Shown here: one piece after another, positions 39,448 through 51,180 of the stretch
Layout of the letters: each line of letters opens with the position of its first letter
How positions within the stretch are numbered: position 1 is the first letter of the stretch
Assembly (NCBI GenBank): GCA_013399695.1
Contig: VXAU01001332.1
Span: 62,186 to 126,185, forward strand
DNA from: Formicarius rufipectus
Taxonomy: Eukaryota > Chordata > Aves > Passeriformes > Formicariidae
Reading direction: 5' to 3'
Length of the DNA: 64,000 bases
Notes under the pieces: model-generated
The model's database searches: none
Seen by the model: the letters and a program-made list of their open reading frames with translations, nothing else
What the model was told of the DNA's origin: nothing
Position numbers and translations under genes: made by a program

Positions 39448-41555
39448 AGATGCTGAGTCCTGCAAGTCTTTAGCTTAACACTGGCCATCAGAATTTTACT
39501 TAGTCGGAGTGGTCAGTTGGGTCCCAATGGCAGTCAGACCCTTGAAGTGTGGCAGTCTGAAACGAGAGGTCATGAGAAAGATCCTAAGGTGATCCTAGAG
39601 TGATGTGACTTTCTTATGAGTGATGTTTTCTTCTTTCTAATGTGCTTTGAGATACTGAGAAGGTGACTAGTAGATAAAAATTCCTGAATGTAAGGTGTTG
39701 TTGGTAATTATATTGTTGCCTAACAAACTGAGGGGTTTATTACTTTTACCTAAATATTGTATCCCTTTAGTTTATTTTGTTGTTCTCACACTTCTTGGAA
39801 AAACCTTACCTGCATTCTCTCTGAAGCATTAGGAGGGATGATCTTGTTAAGAAAAACGTGGTTCCTAGTATCTGATTTTCAAGAACTGCTAATGGGCAGG
39901 CTGCAGGCTGGCAGCAGAATAACATCATACAAATTCATTCTACCTCACTTCATTGTCCACTGTGTCCTCCAGGCAATCATTGTATGAAGTCGTCAGAAAA
40001 CTCTGCATAAGTTAACCACATCTCCACTTCCTGAAAAGCATTTAATTCATTACATTTAGAAATGGGTTATAAACAACGCTATTCCTATTCTCAGTGGTGA
40101 TCTTGCTAAAATCTGCTATAAGATCAGTAAACCATTGCACTTGAGAACTAGTGAGCTGTCTGTCGTATTGCAGAACATAATGTATTCTTTTTTTGGTAGA
40201 TAAACAGACTGGAAAATCCTGACTTTATTGGCCAGGGAATTCCTTCTGATCAGATAGCATTTATAGTAATATGCATCTGAAAGAGAGTGTCTACAATTTA
40301 CTGGGGATTTTTGTTGAGTGTTGGTTAATACATTTACTGAAGTGGTAAGCACTGCAAAATTTTCTTTAAATGGTTCTGCCAATTAATCTCAATTAAAACA
40401 ATTTCTTCTTGCATTACTTTTTTTCAAGAGATAAATGGACATTATTTGAAATTGTGAAGTGCTTTTGCAATAGCCACATGTGGGTGAAGTTTAACAGCTG
40501 TGAAGGAACCTGAAGTTTTTGAGAATGTTCTCAGAAATATGAAAAGATAGGAAATTAGCATCCAAGATGGCAAACAGTAATGCACTGTCCAAGGCACAAG
40601 GCCATGCTGGGGTGTTTTGTTGCAAAACGAGTTTTAGTCAGCATGTTTGGCTCGTTTTTTCTTGTCTGACATTTTGAAACTAAGGTTAATTTGATGTGAT
40701 AAGAAGTTAAGGGAGATGTTATAGATGGCAATAATCAGCCCACCAAAGAAACGTTTCTCTACCTCGGAGTCACGTTTGTATGTAGCTTATCCAGATACAT
40801 CCATGCCAGTAGTTTCGAAACTTCACGTTTGAGATACAGAGCTTGCAAGACAGCATGCCTGGGCTAAAACTCACTCAGCTCTGAGTTGTGTGGAGAAGCA
40901 TTCTCCTGCTAAGATCTACATCAGGAAAAAGATGAAGAAAAAAAGGTAGATGAAGCTTACGCCCTACATATAGGATTATTTTCTGAAATTATTTGCATAG
41001 TGAGACATCTCCTGTTCTTGGGGAGTTACTGAAGAAGGGAATGTCTTCCCCTCTGTAACTGAAGCTTCTGTAACAGTTCCAATGGAACATTTAGCAATTT
41101 TGTTTAAGCCATAGCTTTACATACCGTTATTCGGTCCATTTCCAGCGCTGTGTTGCTGGGTCCAGTTCCAAGAGCTTTTCATCAGCCCTTTCTTTTTTTT
41201 TTTTTTTTTGCTTACAGCCAACATGTGGTACTTTGTGCACGCACACGTACACACCCACACACCTACAGGGGCTCTGGGTTAGACCAAACTCGATTGCAGT
41301 TATTCGAGCACTCCCACACACAAATATATGCACACAGGCTTTGGGTTATTTGGGCACTCCTTTAAACAGCTGGTGCTTAGGCGGGTCATCATTGTTCGGA
41401 GCACTTAGATGTGCTCTTACATCTTTACCCGCGCTTCTAAATAAACATCAGCCAGTTGATTTCTGATGGTGCCTTGGTGGATAGGTAAGAGCTGACAGGG
41501 AAGGCGGCGCGGTACAGCTCCCGCTGGGGTGGAGGTGTGTGGACGGAGGGGCCAA

Positions 41556-41597
41556 CGGCGGGTCTCCCGCCNNNNNNNNNNCGGCGGGTCTCCCGCC
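41556..41597. repeat. 16-bp repeat flanking a 10-N assembly gap
   Basis: The same 16 bases, cggcgggtctcccgcc, sit directly before (41,556-41,571) and directly after (41,582-41,597) a run of 10 Ns. Each copy is itself a hairpin: GGCGGG and CCCGCC pair around TCT. The pattern suggests either two unjoined contig ends that overlap, or a hairpin tandem array that sequencing could not cross. The gap length is therefore not reliable. Confidence 0.85.
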
Positions 41598-41648
41598 GCC
41601 GCTCCGAGACCCTCACTCCGAACTCCCGCCGCCACTCCGGGCCCCCCC

Positions 41649-41757
41649 AGCTTCCAACCCTCCTCTCCGAGCCCCCCCGGCTCTGAACCCTCCGCTCCGA
41701 GCCCCTCAGCTCCGAACCCTCCGCTCCGAGCCCCGCAGCTCCGAGCCCCCCGCAGCC
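41649..41757 (+). repeat. GC-rich minisatellite, 29-30 bp unit
   Basis: About four imperfect units follow each other at 41,649, 41,679, 41,708 and 41,737. The units share the pattern AGCTCCGAACCCTCC then GCTCCGAGCCCC; the last is partial. Degenerate CTCCGA units continue upstream to about 41,598. The array lies 200-350 bases before the PDE4D1 start codon, inside the CpG island, so copy number may vary and may affect promoter spacing. Confidence 0.7.
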
Positions 41758-41963
41758 GCCCCGCTGCTCCCGCGGCACCGGGCGCCTCCCGCGAGGGGGC
41801 GGGTCCGCGGGCGGCCGCGAGGAGGGCGGCTGAGCCGAGAGGAGAGCGGCGAGCCCTGCCGGGCTAAAGTTTATTTTCGCCGCTCGGCGCACCGGGGGCT
41901 CCGTAGTTCAGCGCGACCCTGCGGAGGGGCAGAGCTGCGTTGGCCGCTGTCCGCACTGGCAGT
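41758..41963 (+). promoter_or_regulatory. Probable core promoter and 5' UTR of PDE4D1
   Basis: The 200 bases before the start codon carry a consensus Sp1-type GC box, GGGGGCGGG, at 41,795-41,803 and further GGGCGG-like matches (41,823). An A/T island (ctaaagtttatttt, about 41,864-41,877) breaks the GC run about 90 bases before the ATG and is the only TATA-like stretch. The leader between the in-frame stop at 41,904 and the ATG at 41,964 holds no upstream ATG. The transcription start itself cannot be placed from sequence alone. Confidence 0.55.
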
Positions 41964-42194
41964 ATGAGGGAGCAGCGCTCATGTCTGGGCACCGGGCAGC
42001 GCAGGATGGGCGCGCTGGAGCTCGCCGGTAGCCCTGTGAAACGCTTGCGAACTGAGCGCTCCTTTCCCTGTCTCTTCGCAGAGGAGGCCTACCAAAAACT
42101 GGCTAGCGAGACTATGGAGGAGCTGGACTGGTGCCTGGACCAGCTGGAGACCCTGCAGACCAGGCACTCCGTCAGCGAAATGGCCTCGAACAAG
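41964..42194 (+). CDS. PDE4D: PDE4D short isoform 1 (PDE4D1), first coding exon
   Basis: The exon encodes the N-terminus of cAMP-specific phosphodiesterase 4D, which hydrolyses cAMP to 5'-AMP in the cytosol. It gives 77 codons. Residues 1-39 are the D1-specific part: they begin MREQRSCLGTG and end KRLRTERSFPCLFA, close to mammalian PDE4D1 as I remember it (MKEQPSCAGTG and KRLRTESPFPCLFA). Residues 40-77 open UCR2 (EEAYQKLASET, DWCLDQLETLQTRHSVSEM, ASNK). LETLQTRHSVSEMASNK fits PDE4D better than PDE4A or PDE4B, which have TMQTYRS or TIQTYRS there. The start is the first ATG after an in-frame TAG at 41,904, with A at -3. The exon ends in phase 0 at AAG|gtagga. The mammalian next exon begins FKRML, and I did not find it in the window. 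PDE4D1 lacks UCR1, so it escapes the PKA control of long forms. Residue 51 is Met where mammals have Leu. Very sure of the gene, sure of the isoform. Confidence 0.94.
42082..42194 (+). other. PDE4D: PDE4D common exon starting UCR2, used by long isoforms
   Basis: Long PDE4D isoforms should enter here. A pyrimidine tract (cctttccctgtctcttcgcag, bases 42,061-42,081) ends in CAG at 42,081, and a plausible branch adenosine sits at 42,055 in actgag, 26 bases upstream. The 113-base exon starts in phase 1 (the G of the first GAG comes from the preceding exon, as expected from the long-form junction ...ATIT/EEAYQ) and ends in phase 0 at a GTAGGA donor. It encodes the first part of UCR2, the regulatory helix region that contacts UCR1 and can fold over the catalytic site. 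The preceding long-form exon (residues ...NNFAALTNLQ... and ...INKATIT) was looked for in 1-41,900 and not seen, so it must lie upstream of this window. Confidence 0.88.
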
Positions 42195-44172
42195 GTAGGA
42201 GCCCGCGGGCTCGGCACGGCCGCCCCGCTCCCCTTTCGCGCGGGCGGCCGCAGGGCCGGGGGGCTGGAGCGGCCCCGGGCAGGCAAACCTGCCGTGGGCG
42301 AGCAGTGTCCGTACGGGGGTTCGAGTGCGGGTGCGGCTTCTGTCAGTTTTGTACACCGTTCTCTTAAGTTTCAGGGCGAGTTGAGTGATGCGGGTCTTGG
42401 AAAGCTACACTGTTTCTCTGTTTGTCTCAGTTTAAAAACAAAAAGAGATTGTTTGGGCTGCTGGAGATAATCCCTTCGGTTGCTCTTTCTTTTCACAGCA
42501 TCCCATACAGAACTAGGGATCTTTCTTAGAGGTGGTGTATAAGGTAGCATGAGAAGGTGATAAAGGCAGTTCTTGAGCCCAGGGGAGCTGTGTTCTGAAT
42601 TCTGTTTGCAAACAGTATTGCTGACAGCTCTCAAACACTGTTAGTTATGAAGGAACACGGTCGGAACCGAGATGCCATCACAATACACACCTTCCAGAGG
42701 TGTGCTTCTGAGACAGACTGTGCACTTCCTTCCCATCCTGGAAGCTGAGGATATGCGTTTTCTGGGAACTGTGTGCTGGGATCTGCTGTGGTCTATATAT
42801 ATATATGTGCTTTAGTTTTGCAGTTCGAAATCAAGTTTCCATGCCCTCATAACTATACTTTCCTTCATGATTGCAGTCTATAAAGAATAGTTACATTTTG
42901 GAGCTTTTTTTTTTTTTTTAAGACACATTGATAAGCCTGCTCTCTTCCTTCAAAACTTATTTTTATATTTTTCATCATCAGAGTATTTGCACATCTATAC
43001 GTACAATTAGAAAAAAAGAGGGAGCCTTTAGTTTAATAGGCTAGTTTTCCATCTCTTATGTCGGCAAAGGCAGCTGATGACATTGTAGCACATTTTAACC
43101 ATTTTAGTTGCAATTAGTTTTTGGGATTTTGTTTGTTTTGGTTTGTTTGTTTGTGCGTTTGTTTGTTTTTTAACTTAGAAAATAGTTGTTTTGACTCAGC
43201 TTATGCCTTCCTAAAATTCTACTGTCTTGCTTTGACTGGCTTACCAAGTATCTGCTGTTCATTATTAACTGCTTTTAAGTCCCTGTTCAACTTTGCTGAA
43301 TGTCAGATGTGAACTATTAGTCCCACAATATAATATTCCCTATACTTTTCTTGGCTTTAGAGACTCTTAGCACCAATTAGATCTCTGTTTTAAAAGTTAT
43401 CTGCCTGGCATTACACTATTCTCTGAACTTCATTTTCAATTTTTATTGCCAATTGAAAAATCTTGTTACTCACTGCGTATTCTGTATGTATTGGCAAGTT
43501 ACAAAGTCAAGAGTTTTGGAGAAATGGTTGCTAACAAGTTTGAACACCTATCAGTTTTCTGACTTGTGATATCTGTATAGCCACTCTTTCATAAGATGGA
43601 CTTTCTTCAAGTATTTATTTACTACCTCCCTGTAATAGATAAGATATGCAGTGTATTTTATGAACAATAAGAGCAAACTGTTTTCAGAGTAAGGTAAAAC
43701 TAGTTGCAAATCATTGAGTCTCAAGTTTTGCCATGTATATTTATATTTTTACAGAAAAAACTTTATTTTAAAAAATAAAGTTTGACAACTGCTTTGCATC
43801 TGTAAGTTGACACAGATGTGCTACATCTAACACTATGTTCTGTTTGTATGTGTTTGAATTAGTAAACTTTTTCATTCTTTTTTGGGAAATTCTGCCCCAT
43901 TGTATAAAAAATACCTTTCAGTGTTTGTTTTGTTAAGATGCTTAAAAAAGGTAAATCTGTGTCACTAACCATAATGTGAACTACCTTGAATTTAAATCAG
44001 CAAGCCAATATAATACTTTGAGCAAATTTAGTGCAGGGAGATTTTATTTTCAGGTGTATAGCAGGTTATTGTAAAGAATAATTTTTCCTTTAATTACTAA
44101 AATGTATCCACATTTATACAATACCTTCTATTGTAATATATCTGTAAATTGTGACATCTCAGTGAGGCATAT

Positions 44173-44245
44173 AGGTAAATTATACCGTTTTAGCTTATTG
44201 AGAAACTGAAGCAGAAAAATTTTGCTCAAGGCTGAGGACATAGAC
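44173..44245. repeat. Possible ancient MIR-like relic
   Basis: The string ccgttttagcttattgagaa followed by actgaagcagaaaaattttg and ctcaaggc resembles the MIR core (cattttacagatgaggaaac, tgaggc, gttaagtaacttgcccaagg) through several mismatches. MIRs are rare but present in birds. It lies 2 kb into the intron after the PDE4D1 exon. Weak by eye alone. Confidence 0.35.
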
Positions 44246-47200
44246 TTCAGTATAGCAATGAATATCCAAGACTGCCCCATTCTCTACCTGAAGAGTAGGT
44301 CCTCTAAAATGAGATGAGAAAATCAGGAAAGGAAATATTGATACAGAATATGGTTTCTCACTGTGTTTGTTTATTTCCTTTACTCTGTCTTTCTCTAAGA
44401 ACCAACCCAAAAGACTGGTTTGTTGTTGGTTTGTGTTTGTTTGTTTGTTTTTCCACAGACCCTCAGCTACTTCCCTTACTTATTTCTTCCCCCTCTATTT
44501 TGCATATAACAGAATTTTCACCAATATTAGTTTGTCTTATTTATGTTAACCCATGTGAGACATAAGGGGTCCATAAGAATTGAGACCTGCACCAGGTAAG
44601 AGCTTTTGCACACTGTGGAAAAACTACCATAGAGGGGGGGAAAAAAAATGCATGACGGAACCAGTATTTTATGTCCTGAAGTAGACCAGGAAGTGAGTTG
44701 TATCTTCAGTCCCTCTCTGTGCAGTGTGTTGGCAGTCTGAACTCTTGGTTGCAATCTGTTTGGAATCCCCTTACTGTCATAATGCTTGCGTAGGATTTGC
44801 ATTAGCATATCCCAATCCGGGGTATTTATTTTGTTAGATGCCCCTCATGCTCAATTAGCAGTAGTCTATGACGTGCCAGCTCACAGCTTTGGATGACTGA
44901 AAGTGGAATGACGCAGATACATAAGAAGATCCTTCTTCTCCCTACTTAAGATTGCTTGAAGCAGTAGGCACGGGGTGCTATCTGCAATCTCCGGATGAGC
45001 ACAGGCATATTATGGGATTAAGTGTTACCCCAAAAACTTTGAAAAAATACTGTAGGTCTGTTCTGTAGGAAGCCAGCTCTGATACTTGGCTGCCTAAGTT
45101 GCACCAGTATGACTGTAATATACAGGTGATGTCTCATTTCCTGGCCATCCCTGTGATAAGCAGATTTTCAAGTGCCTACAGGCATTGCACATGTAGTAGC
45201 TGATGAATAGATCTGTGATGCACCCATAGGCATACTTTGTAAATAAATGTGATTTCAAAAGGACATAGTATTTAAATGTATTGTCAATTGTCATTATATT
45301 GTTATGAATATTATAGTACTTGGTGTTTTCTTAAATTGCTAGCTCCTGGAATTGGGTACTAGCAAAAGAAAACCAGCTTTTTAAAAGCAGAGGAAGTTTG
45401 TCATCTTCATACTCCTCTTGAAACCCTTTAGAGTTTTGAAAGCTTCCAAAGTGAGAAAAAGTATAAGAAGCACCATAAATTTTGAAAATTGACTAAAATG
45501 TCTTTAATTTTTGGAGGACTATTTCTGATTTTCTATACCCTGTATGTTGATGTTACCTAATGTCAGTGGACTGTGGTTGTATTGTGTTTTTCTGAGCAAT
45601 GCTTTCTTGAACATTTCTTGAGATATATATTAATTTTAGGAAATAGTTTACAAATGTGGGTCATAAAGATAGGATCCCAAGACATAATTAGATGTTGCTG
45701 TATAACTGTTCTGATTTCCAGAGATGCTAACCCACATCAGTTTCTGCTAAATGGAATCATGGTAATATTTACTGAAAAAAATATAGTGTTCAGGTGAGTA
45801 CTAGCTTGTTGATTGTGATTTCTAGCTCTAGATAAAACTATGTTTTAATATACATGCACAAGTCAATAATATTTTTTAAAAATAGTTTGCCCTTTTTTTT
45901 TTTTTAAATGAGTAATACCCTGGCTTTTTTTTTTGTTTTTTTTTTCCCCCTGCCAAACAAGATTGAAGCAAAATTTACATTGAAGCATTTACATTCTCTG
46001 GGAGAAGAACTACATTTTTCCAATATGCTGTTTGGCAGTAGCTTGATAAGGTCCTGATTCTGGATCTGAGAGTAAATGATATTGATGATAGTAAACAAAT
46101 TAAGAATTCCAATAAGAAAGATGTATGTCCACTTTCTGTTAGACAGCATTATTTGTAGATTAGTCAAATGTGGATGAATATGTATAATGAAACTTGTATG
46201 CAAAAGCATGTTTTCACTTCTGTAATAATGACTTTGCAAATATCTCAAGCTTATTGTTTTTTTGTGTCTGAGTATCTGAATTTAGACATGGAAAAAGTTT
46301 CAATTCATGTGGCTTTTTTTTCAGTTTTAAGTCTCCTGCTGATGATTTTTGCAGGATTTGCTTATAATAGTTGGTACTGATAAAGAGTTTGGAAAATGTC
46401 ATTCATGGGGTAATACCTTCCCATTACAAACTTAATGCCTTTTCTCCTAAAAAGGATGCTTTTTTAGGTGTCAAAGCAGAGAAAATTTAGGATTCATTTA
46501 GTTGGACCATGTCAACTACTAGTATACTTTTTAAGTGTAAGACTTATAGTTGTCCGGCTTGTATACCAGTATGTGCAAATGCTCACATATCAGAAGTCTA
46601 TTTACAGTTACTAGTGCTAGTTATTATTAAAAAAACCCTTTCTGAGATTTTTTGAGTGCTTTGAAGATGCCCAAAGGATCAATGTTATCAACATACAGAG
46701 ACTATACTAATATAACTCAACACAAACATTAGTGAGATTTTGGTTTATGTTTATAGTTCTATACTTGGTACCCACTATCTACACTCAAATAGTAATCTTC
46801 GTGATACTTTATTTTAAAATATTACCTACCTGTAAATATTTAATGTAAACCAAAATTATATGTGAAGGGAATAAAGATAACTTGAAATCTGTTCAGATCT
46901 GTTCAGTTACCCTTTTCTGTTTTTTTGTTTGTTTTACATTCCCTCCTGAAGTTCCCTGCCAGTTTGAGCTGATTTATAAGCACATTTTCTTGCTGCAAGA
47001 AAGGATTTTTCATTTCATGTTTTCAACACAAAAAAACTCACACAGGCAATGGGGAGCTGACTAACATAGTATCAGGGGAAAGAGTGAGGTTAAACTTATT
47101 ACCTCGGTCTGTGTATAAACCCTAAAATCCTTCAAACAGAAGTTCTGTGTTACCTTCACTGTGTTTTCCCAGGAGAGCCCTATTGCCTGCATTCCAATGT

Positions 47201-50059
47201 GACCCTTGCTGGGGTGAAACGATCGGGCTGGAAGGTGCCTCCAGCCTCTTGGCATTGCTTTTTAAAAACCCCCACTGGATGGAGAAGCATCATTGTGATG
47301 CCATAGACTGACAGCAGCTCTCTGGGTTTACCCATGCCTAGAATACATTGCGCTGATAACAGGCTCTGGCTCCTGATTTAATCAATTTATCTCTTTTATC
47401 TTTATGGAAAAGATATCTCTGTGGAAAAGCTTAAGTGCTGTGGTGGTCAGTACTGCTGTATAGTCCTAGGTAGGCTGTGTCTAGAACCAATAAACACAGA
47501 TCTGTGTTTTATTAACAGGCTAGTCTTTTTTGGCTTCTTGCCGCCAGCTTTGAAGATAGGTTCACAGCACAGTCAGGAGCTTGTCTTCAGAAACTACCTG
47601 TTGTATGCAAGACTATAATTTTTGTTGCAAATTTTTTTTTTTTTTCAAATGTAGACGCTCAGCCAGAGTAAAATTGTAACCTCTTCTGTCACAGCCACTG
47701 GTTAGAGTGACCTGTTTCCAGTTAAGGGACAGGATAATTTGTCACATCTACTTAAGAGGATTTAAATATCACTCGTTCCCTTGCGGTTTAGATGTTGCAC
47801 ATGAAAAATGAATGTTGGAAGCATAACAGTAGAAAAGAAATTTGTTGCTGTCATGGCTAAATATAGGGTTTGTTATGTGACAGTCATCTTATATAATGTC
47901 TGGCAATGCCATTGAGCTTGGGTGGCTGACATGATAGCTTAATTTGGTCTTAGGTCCTCAGATCCTTCTAGGAAATCTCTTTAGAGTGCTCCTTGTGCTA
48001 AAGATTACAATTAAGAGGCAACTTAGCAAAAAGGTGATTGTTGAGTGCAGCAGCAGGATTTTTTTTTTCATTAAGGATTTCAGTTTTTATAGAGACAGAG
48101 TAAAAATATTCTGATAAGGTAGTAAGCCTGAATTTTAATTAATGCATGTTTGTGCGGCTTCCCCAGTTTTGCTGTGTTTTCTAACAAGAGAAAAGAACTA
48201 GAGTGTTGTGGATGTAGGGAAGGATTGCTTTTCTGGGAACACTTCCTTTTTATGCACTGAAGCCAGCCTGAAAGGATTTTAAGGCCTCTGGGCTGGAGCA
48301 CAGTTCCCTGTACACAATGTTATTTGCCATCACGTGAGTCTACTTATACTTCTGGGGAGCAGCAGACTTGCCCTTGGGTAACTGCAGTGATGAGTGAGGT
48401 GTATATGTGTGTGTGTATATATATACATAAAAAAGAGATTGCACTTTGCTGGCTGTATATTACAAGGATATGGTGCAGTAAAATAAAGGGCAGAACTCTG
48501 TGCACATGGCTTGCCCCAGTTCCTCCTTATCACTTATGAATACTTCCACCTTCTCAGAAGCAAATGGATGGGGTAGTGGCATCTGTCAGCTGTGGCTGAA
48601 TCTCTTTTGTGCAAATCTCTGCTGTTTCTGTAGTGGCTGTTGAGTCGTTGCCAAATTAGAAAAATCAGGAAACATAATTTTTCTGATAGGATAATTAAGT
48701 GGGGGCTTTGGTAGTAGATAGAGCTGTAGGTCTCTTGCTGGGAAAGAAGAAAATGTGGTGAGTTAAGCTCAATGTAACAGTTGTGAGCAGCCATTACTCC
48801 TTGTGTGGGTACATGATAGCAAAATGTAGCCTCCTTGGGCCATGATGAGTAAGCATTTGTGATTTTGAAACATCTTGTTTGTGTGATGAGGTGAGCCCTT
48901 TCTACTGTTTTTTGGGACTGTTATCAAGCAGAAGTACTTGGAATAGGCCATCCTGTTCTGTGCCAGTGCAGCGGAGCCTAGAGGTCACCATAATAGTTGA
49001 TAAAAAGAATACTGGCATTTCAAGGCTCCAAAACAAGTTAGGAACCCCTAATCTCACAGATTCAGTCTGTATTTTAAATTTTAGGAAAAAGAATTGTTTT
49101 CTGCTTGTCTCATTCGCTGCTCTTTAAAAGGCCCTGGTTGCAAGAGCTGTGTACTAAGAATTTTGCCTCTCTGAGCGTTGCTATTATTTAACACTTTTCA
49201 GCTTTTTAGCCGCTTTTAGGATTGCTGAGCCTTTCAGTCCCTAATAACTTGATATTTTTTCCCGTAAATATAAGCAAATAGTCCATGCCAGCATAGAAAC
49301 AACTCCTTTTTGTAGCCTTTTTAATTATAGGAAATGCCACAGTATGAAATATTTCTTTTTAGCATAATGAGACAGAATAATACAGGTAAAATGTTATTGA
49401 GTTAATAACTAGTATTTGACATGGGAAAATAATGTTATTTTCAACTACCATAATAAAAGAAATTAAAATTAGGAAGTTTCTCCAGAAGTTGACTTATTTA
49501 AAGTTGAAATGTCTCATCAATGTGCTTTTTGGTGACATTTACAAAAAATACCATTTTCTGTTTCAAAGGTCTTACTTAAAAAGATTCTTCATGGGAATGA
49601 GTATTTAATAACTTCTTGCTTAGGAATAAAGTGGTATTTGTGACAACTGAAAGGTAAGATAAATATACAATACTTGTGGCTCCTTGTGACAGTGTTCAGA
49701 GCCAAGAAATCCAGCACTGTATATATGGTAGTGTGTTGCTTTATTTAAGGTTAGACTAAGACATGAAGTATTTTGGAAAACAGTGGCCTTTTTTTCTTTT
49801 TTTTCTTTTTAATAAATGTCATGTTTTCAATAAGACACAGCTTCTACTATTACATGAAGTGTTGTTGCAAAAAATGTGGTGTTTACTGAAATGTCAGTTC
49901 GAACTCTGTCTCATAAAGAAACTGCACTAAGAAACTGTTCTCGTGTTTCAGTTACGTTAGTAGGGGTTTTAGTATCATCTGCCAAAACTTTCCGCATTTT
50001 AAAAGACTTACCACAGAATTAAGTATGTTAAGGGTGGATATTTCCTGGTCTACATTTTG

Positions 50060-50121
50060 TTGTTTGTTTGTTTGTTTGTTTGTTTGTTTGTTTGTTTGTT
50101 TGTTTGTTTGTTTGTTTGTTT
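50060..50121 (+). repeat. (TTTG)n microsatellite, about 15 units
   Basis: An almost uninterrupted run of TTTG/TGTT for about 61 bases. The purity suggests it is young and length-variable between individuals. Confidence 0.95.
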
Positions 50122-51108
50122 TTAATAGACTGTATCTCAAAATAAAGTAATGCCAGTTCTGGTTAACTTGTAACCAGTCTCCCAGGGAGCTGCAAAACTG
50201 AATCTAGGTAAGCTAAGGTACAGTGAAAAGTGATGCTACTCATCCTGCCTTGAAACCATGTAAGAGGAGTGGTAGCCAGCACATGCCTCTTGAGCTGGAT
50301 TTACCTCTGAGCAGTTCAGCTGCAGCTTCCCTGTGGCTACCCCATTATATGCCTGGTGGAGGTGATGTGCTATGGTGGGGACTGCTGCTTTACCTAGATC
50401 TCCAGCCAAGGGAGACATTGTGCTAGCACAAGCTCTGCCTGTTCTTGGCTGCTTGTCTGCTCCAGGTGTTAAAATGGAGCTGCAGAGACAATAGTATCAT
50501 CTCCTGTAAATCACCAGCAGTGGAGCAACACTGAATCAAGCTAATGTATAGGGACTGTTTACAAGATTATCTACAAATAAAATTAAACAGCTTGCTACTT
50601 TTATTAAGTTGCAGCCCGTTAATACATGATCAGCTAACAAAACTAAGCTAGCTGAATATTTCTATAAGATCCCTCACACAGCAAAACACTGTTAATTAAA
50701 CTCTCTGCTCATAATTGCTATAGGAACAGCTGCTAGTTTATGCATTTCTGCTAGTGATTTTATTTGGGGATAGAAAGCAAGAGGGCAAAGGAAAGTTGGA
50801 AGTGGAAGCAGAGCTTCCACTTAAATTTGATTGATTTTGCTTTATTATTTTAATAAGAAATATCCGATTTGTAAATAATATATCTATGTAGTTTAATAAT
50901 AGTTTGTCTTTCCTGGTCAACGATAGTTTCCAATTTGTTCAAAAAGTGTGGATCTATGTAAAATAGTCCTGTCTAAGTTTAGAGAACTTAGAAAATTTAT
51001 AACTAGAGAGACAAGTCTCCTTTAATTTCAAAACAAAATTTAATTAAGGTATGATAAATGGAAGGATAATAGTTCCTAGCTATGAGATATATATATATAT
51101 TTAAGAGA

Positions 51109-51180
51109 AAAAAAACAACAAACACCAAACAACAAAACAAAACAAAAACCAAAAAAACCCCAAAAAAACAGAACAACCAA
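51109..51180 (+). repeat. AAAC-rich tract
   Basis: AAAC, AACAAC and AAAACCCC words over about 70 bases, next to a short (TA)n at 51,088-51,099. Confidence 0.85.

Larger units (their letters stand above)
1..42081 (+). other. PDE4D: Partial intron of long PDE4D isoforms
   Basis: Everything before the acceptor at 42,081 reads as intron when seen from long PDE4D transcripts: AT-rich, no supported coding exon, many transposon fragments. The intron start is outside the window. Unannotated stretches such as 1-2,050, 3,056-4,030, 6,084-11,164, 13,886-17,700, 18,526-27,149, 29,776-32,342 and 34,276-36,337 show only AT-rich unique sequence, short A or T runs and ORFs under about 100 codons without recognisable domains. 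Confidence 0.75.
41490..42330. promoter_or_regulatory. CpG island over the PDE4D1 promoter and exon
   Basis: An abrupt GC-rich, CpG-dense block in otherwise AT-rich sequence, starting shortly upstream of the PDE4D1 exon and ending inside the next intron. It contains an assembly gap, a GC-rich minisatellite, a GC box and the exon. In mammals the PDE4D1/2 promoter is an intronic promoter induced by hormones and cAMP (known for the family). I see no complete TGACGTCA element within about 1 kb of the start codon, only a CGTCA half-site inside the exon at 42,170. Confidence 0.8.

Noticed and set aside
46441..46470. aaaaaggatgct as the start of the next PDE4D exon (FKRML)
   Set aside because: The downstream codons do not continue NREL, and there is no acceptor at the needed place.
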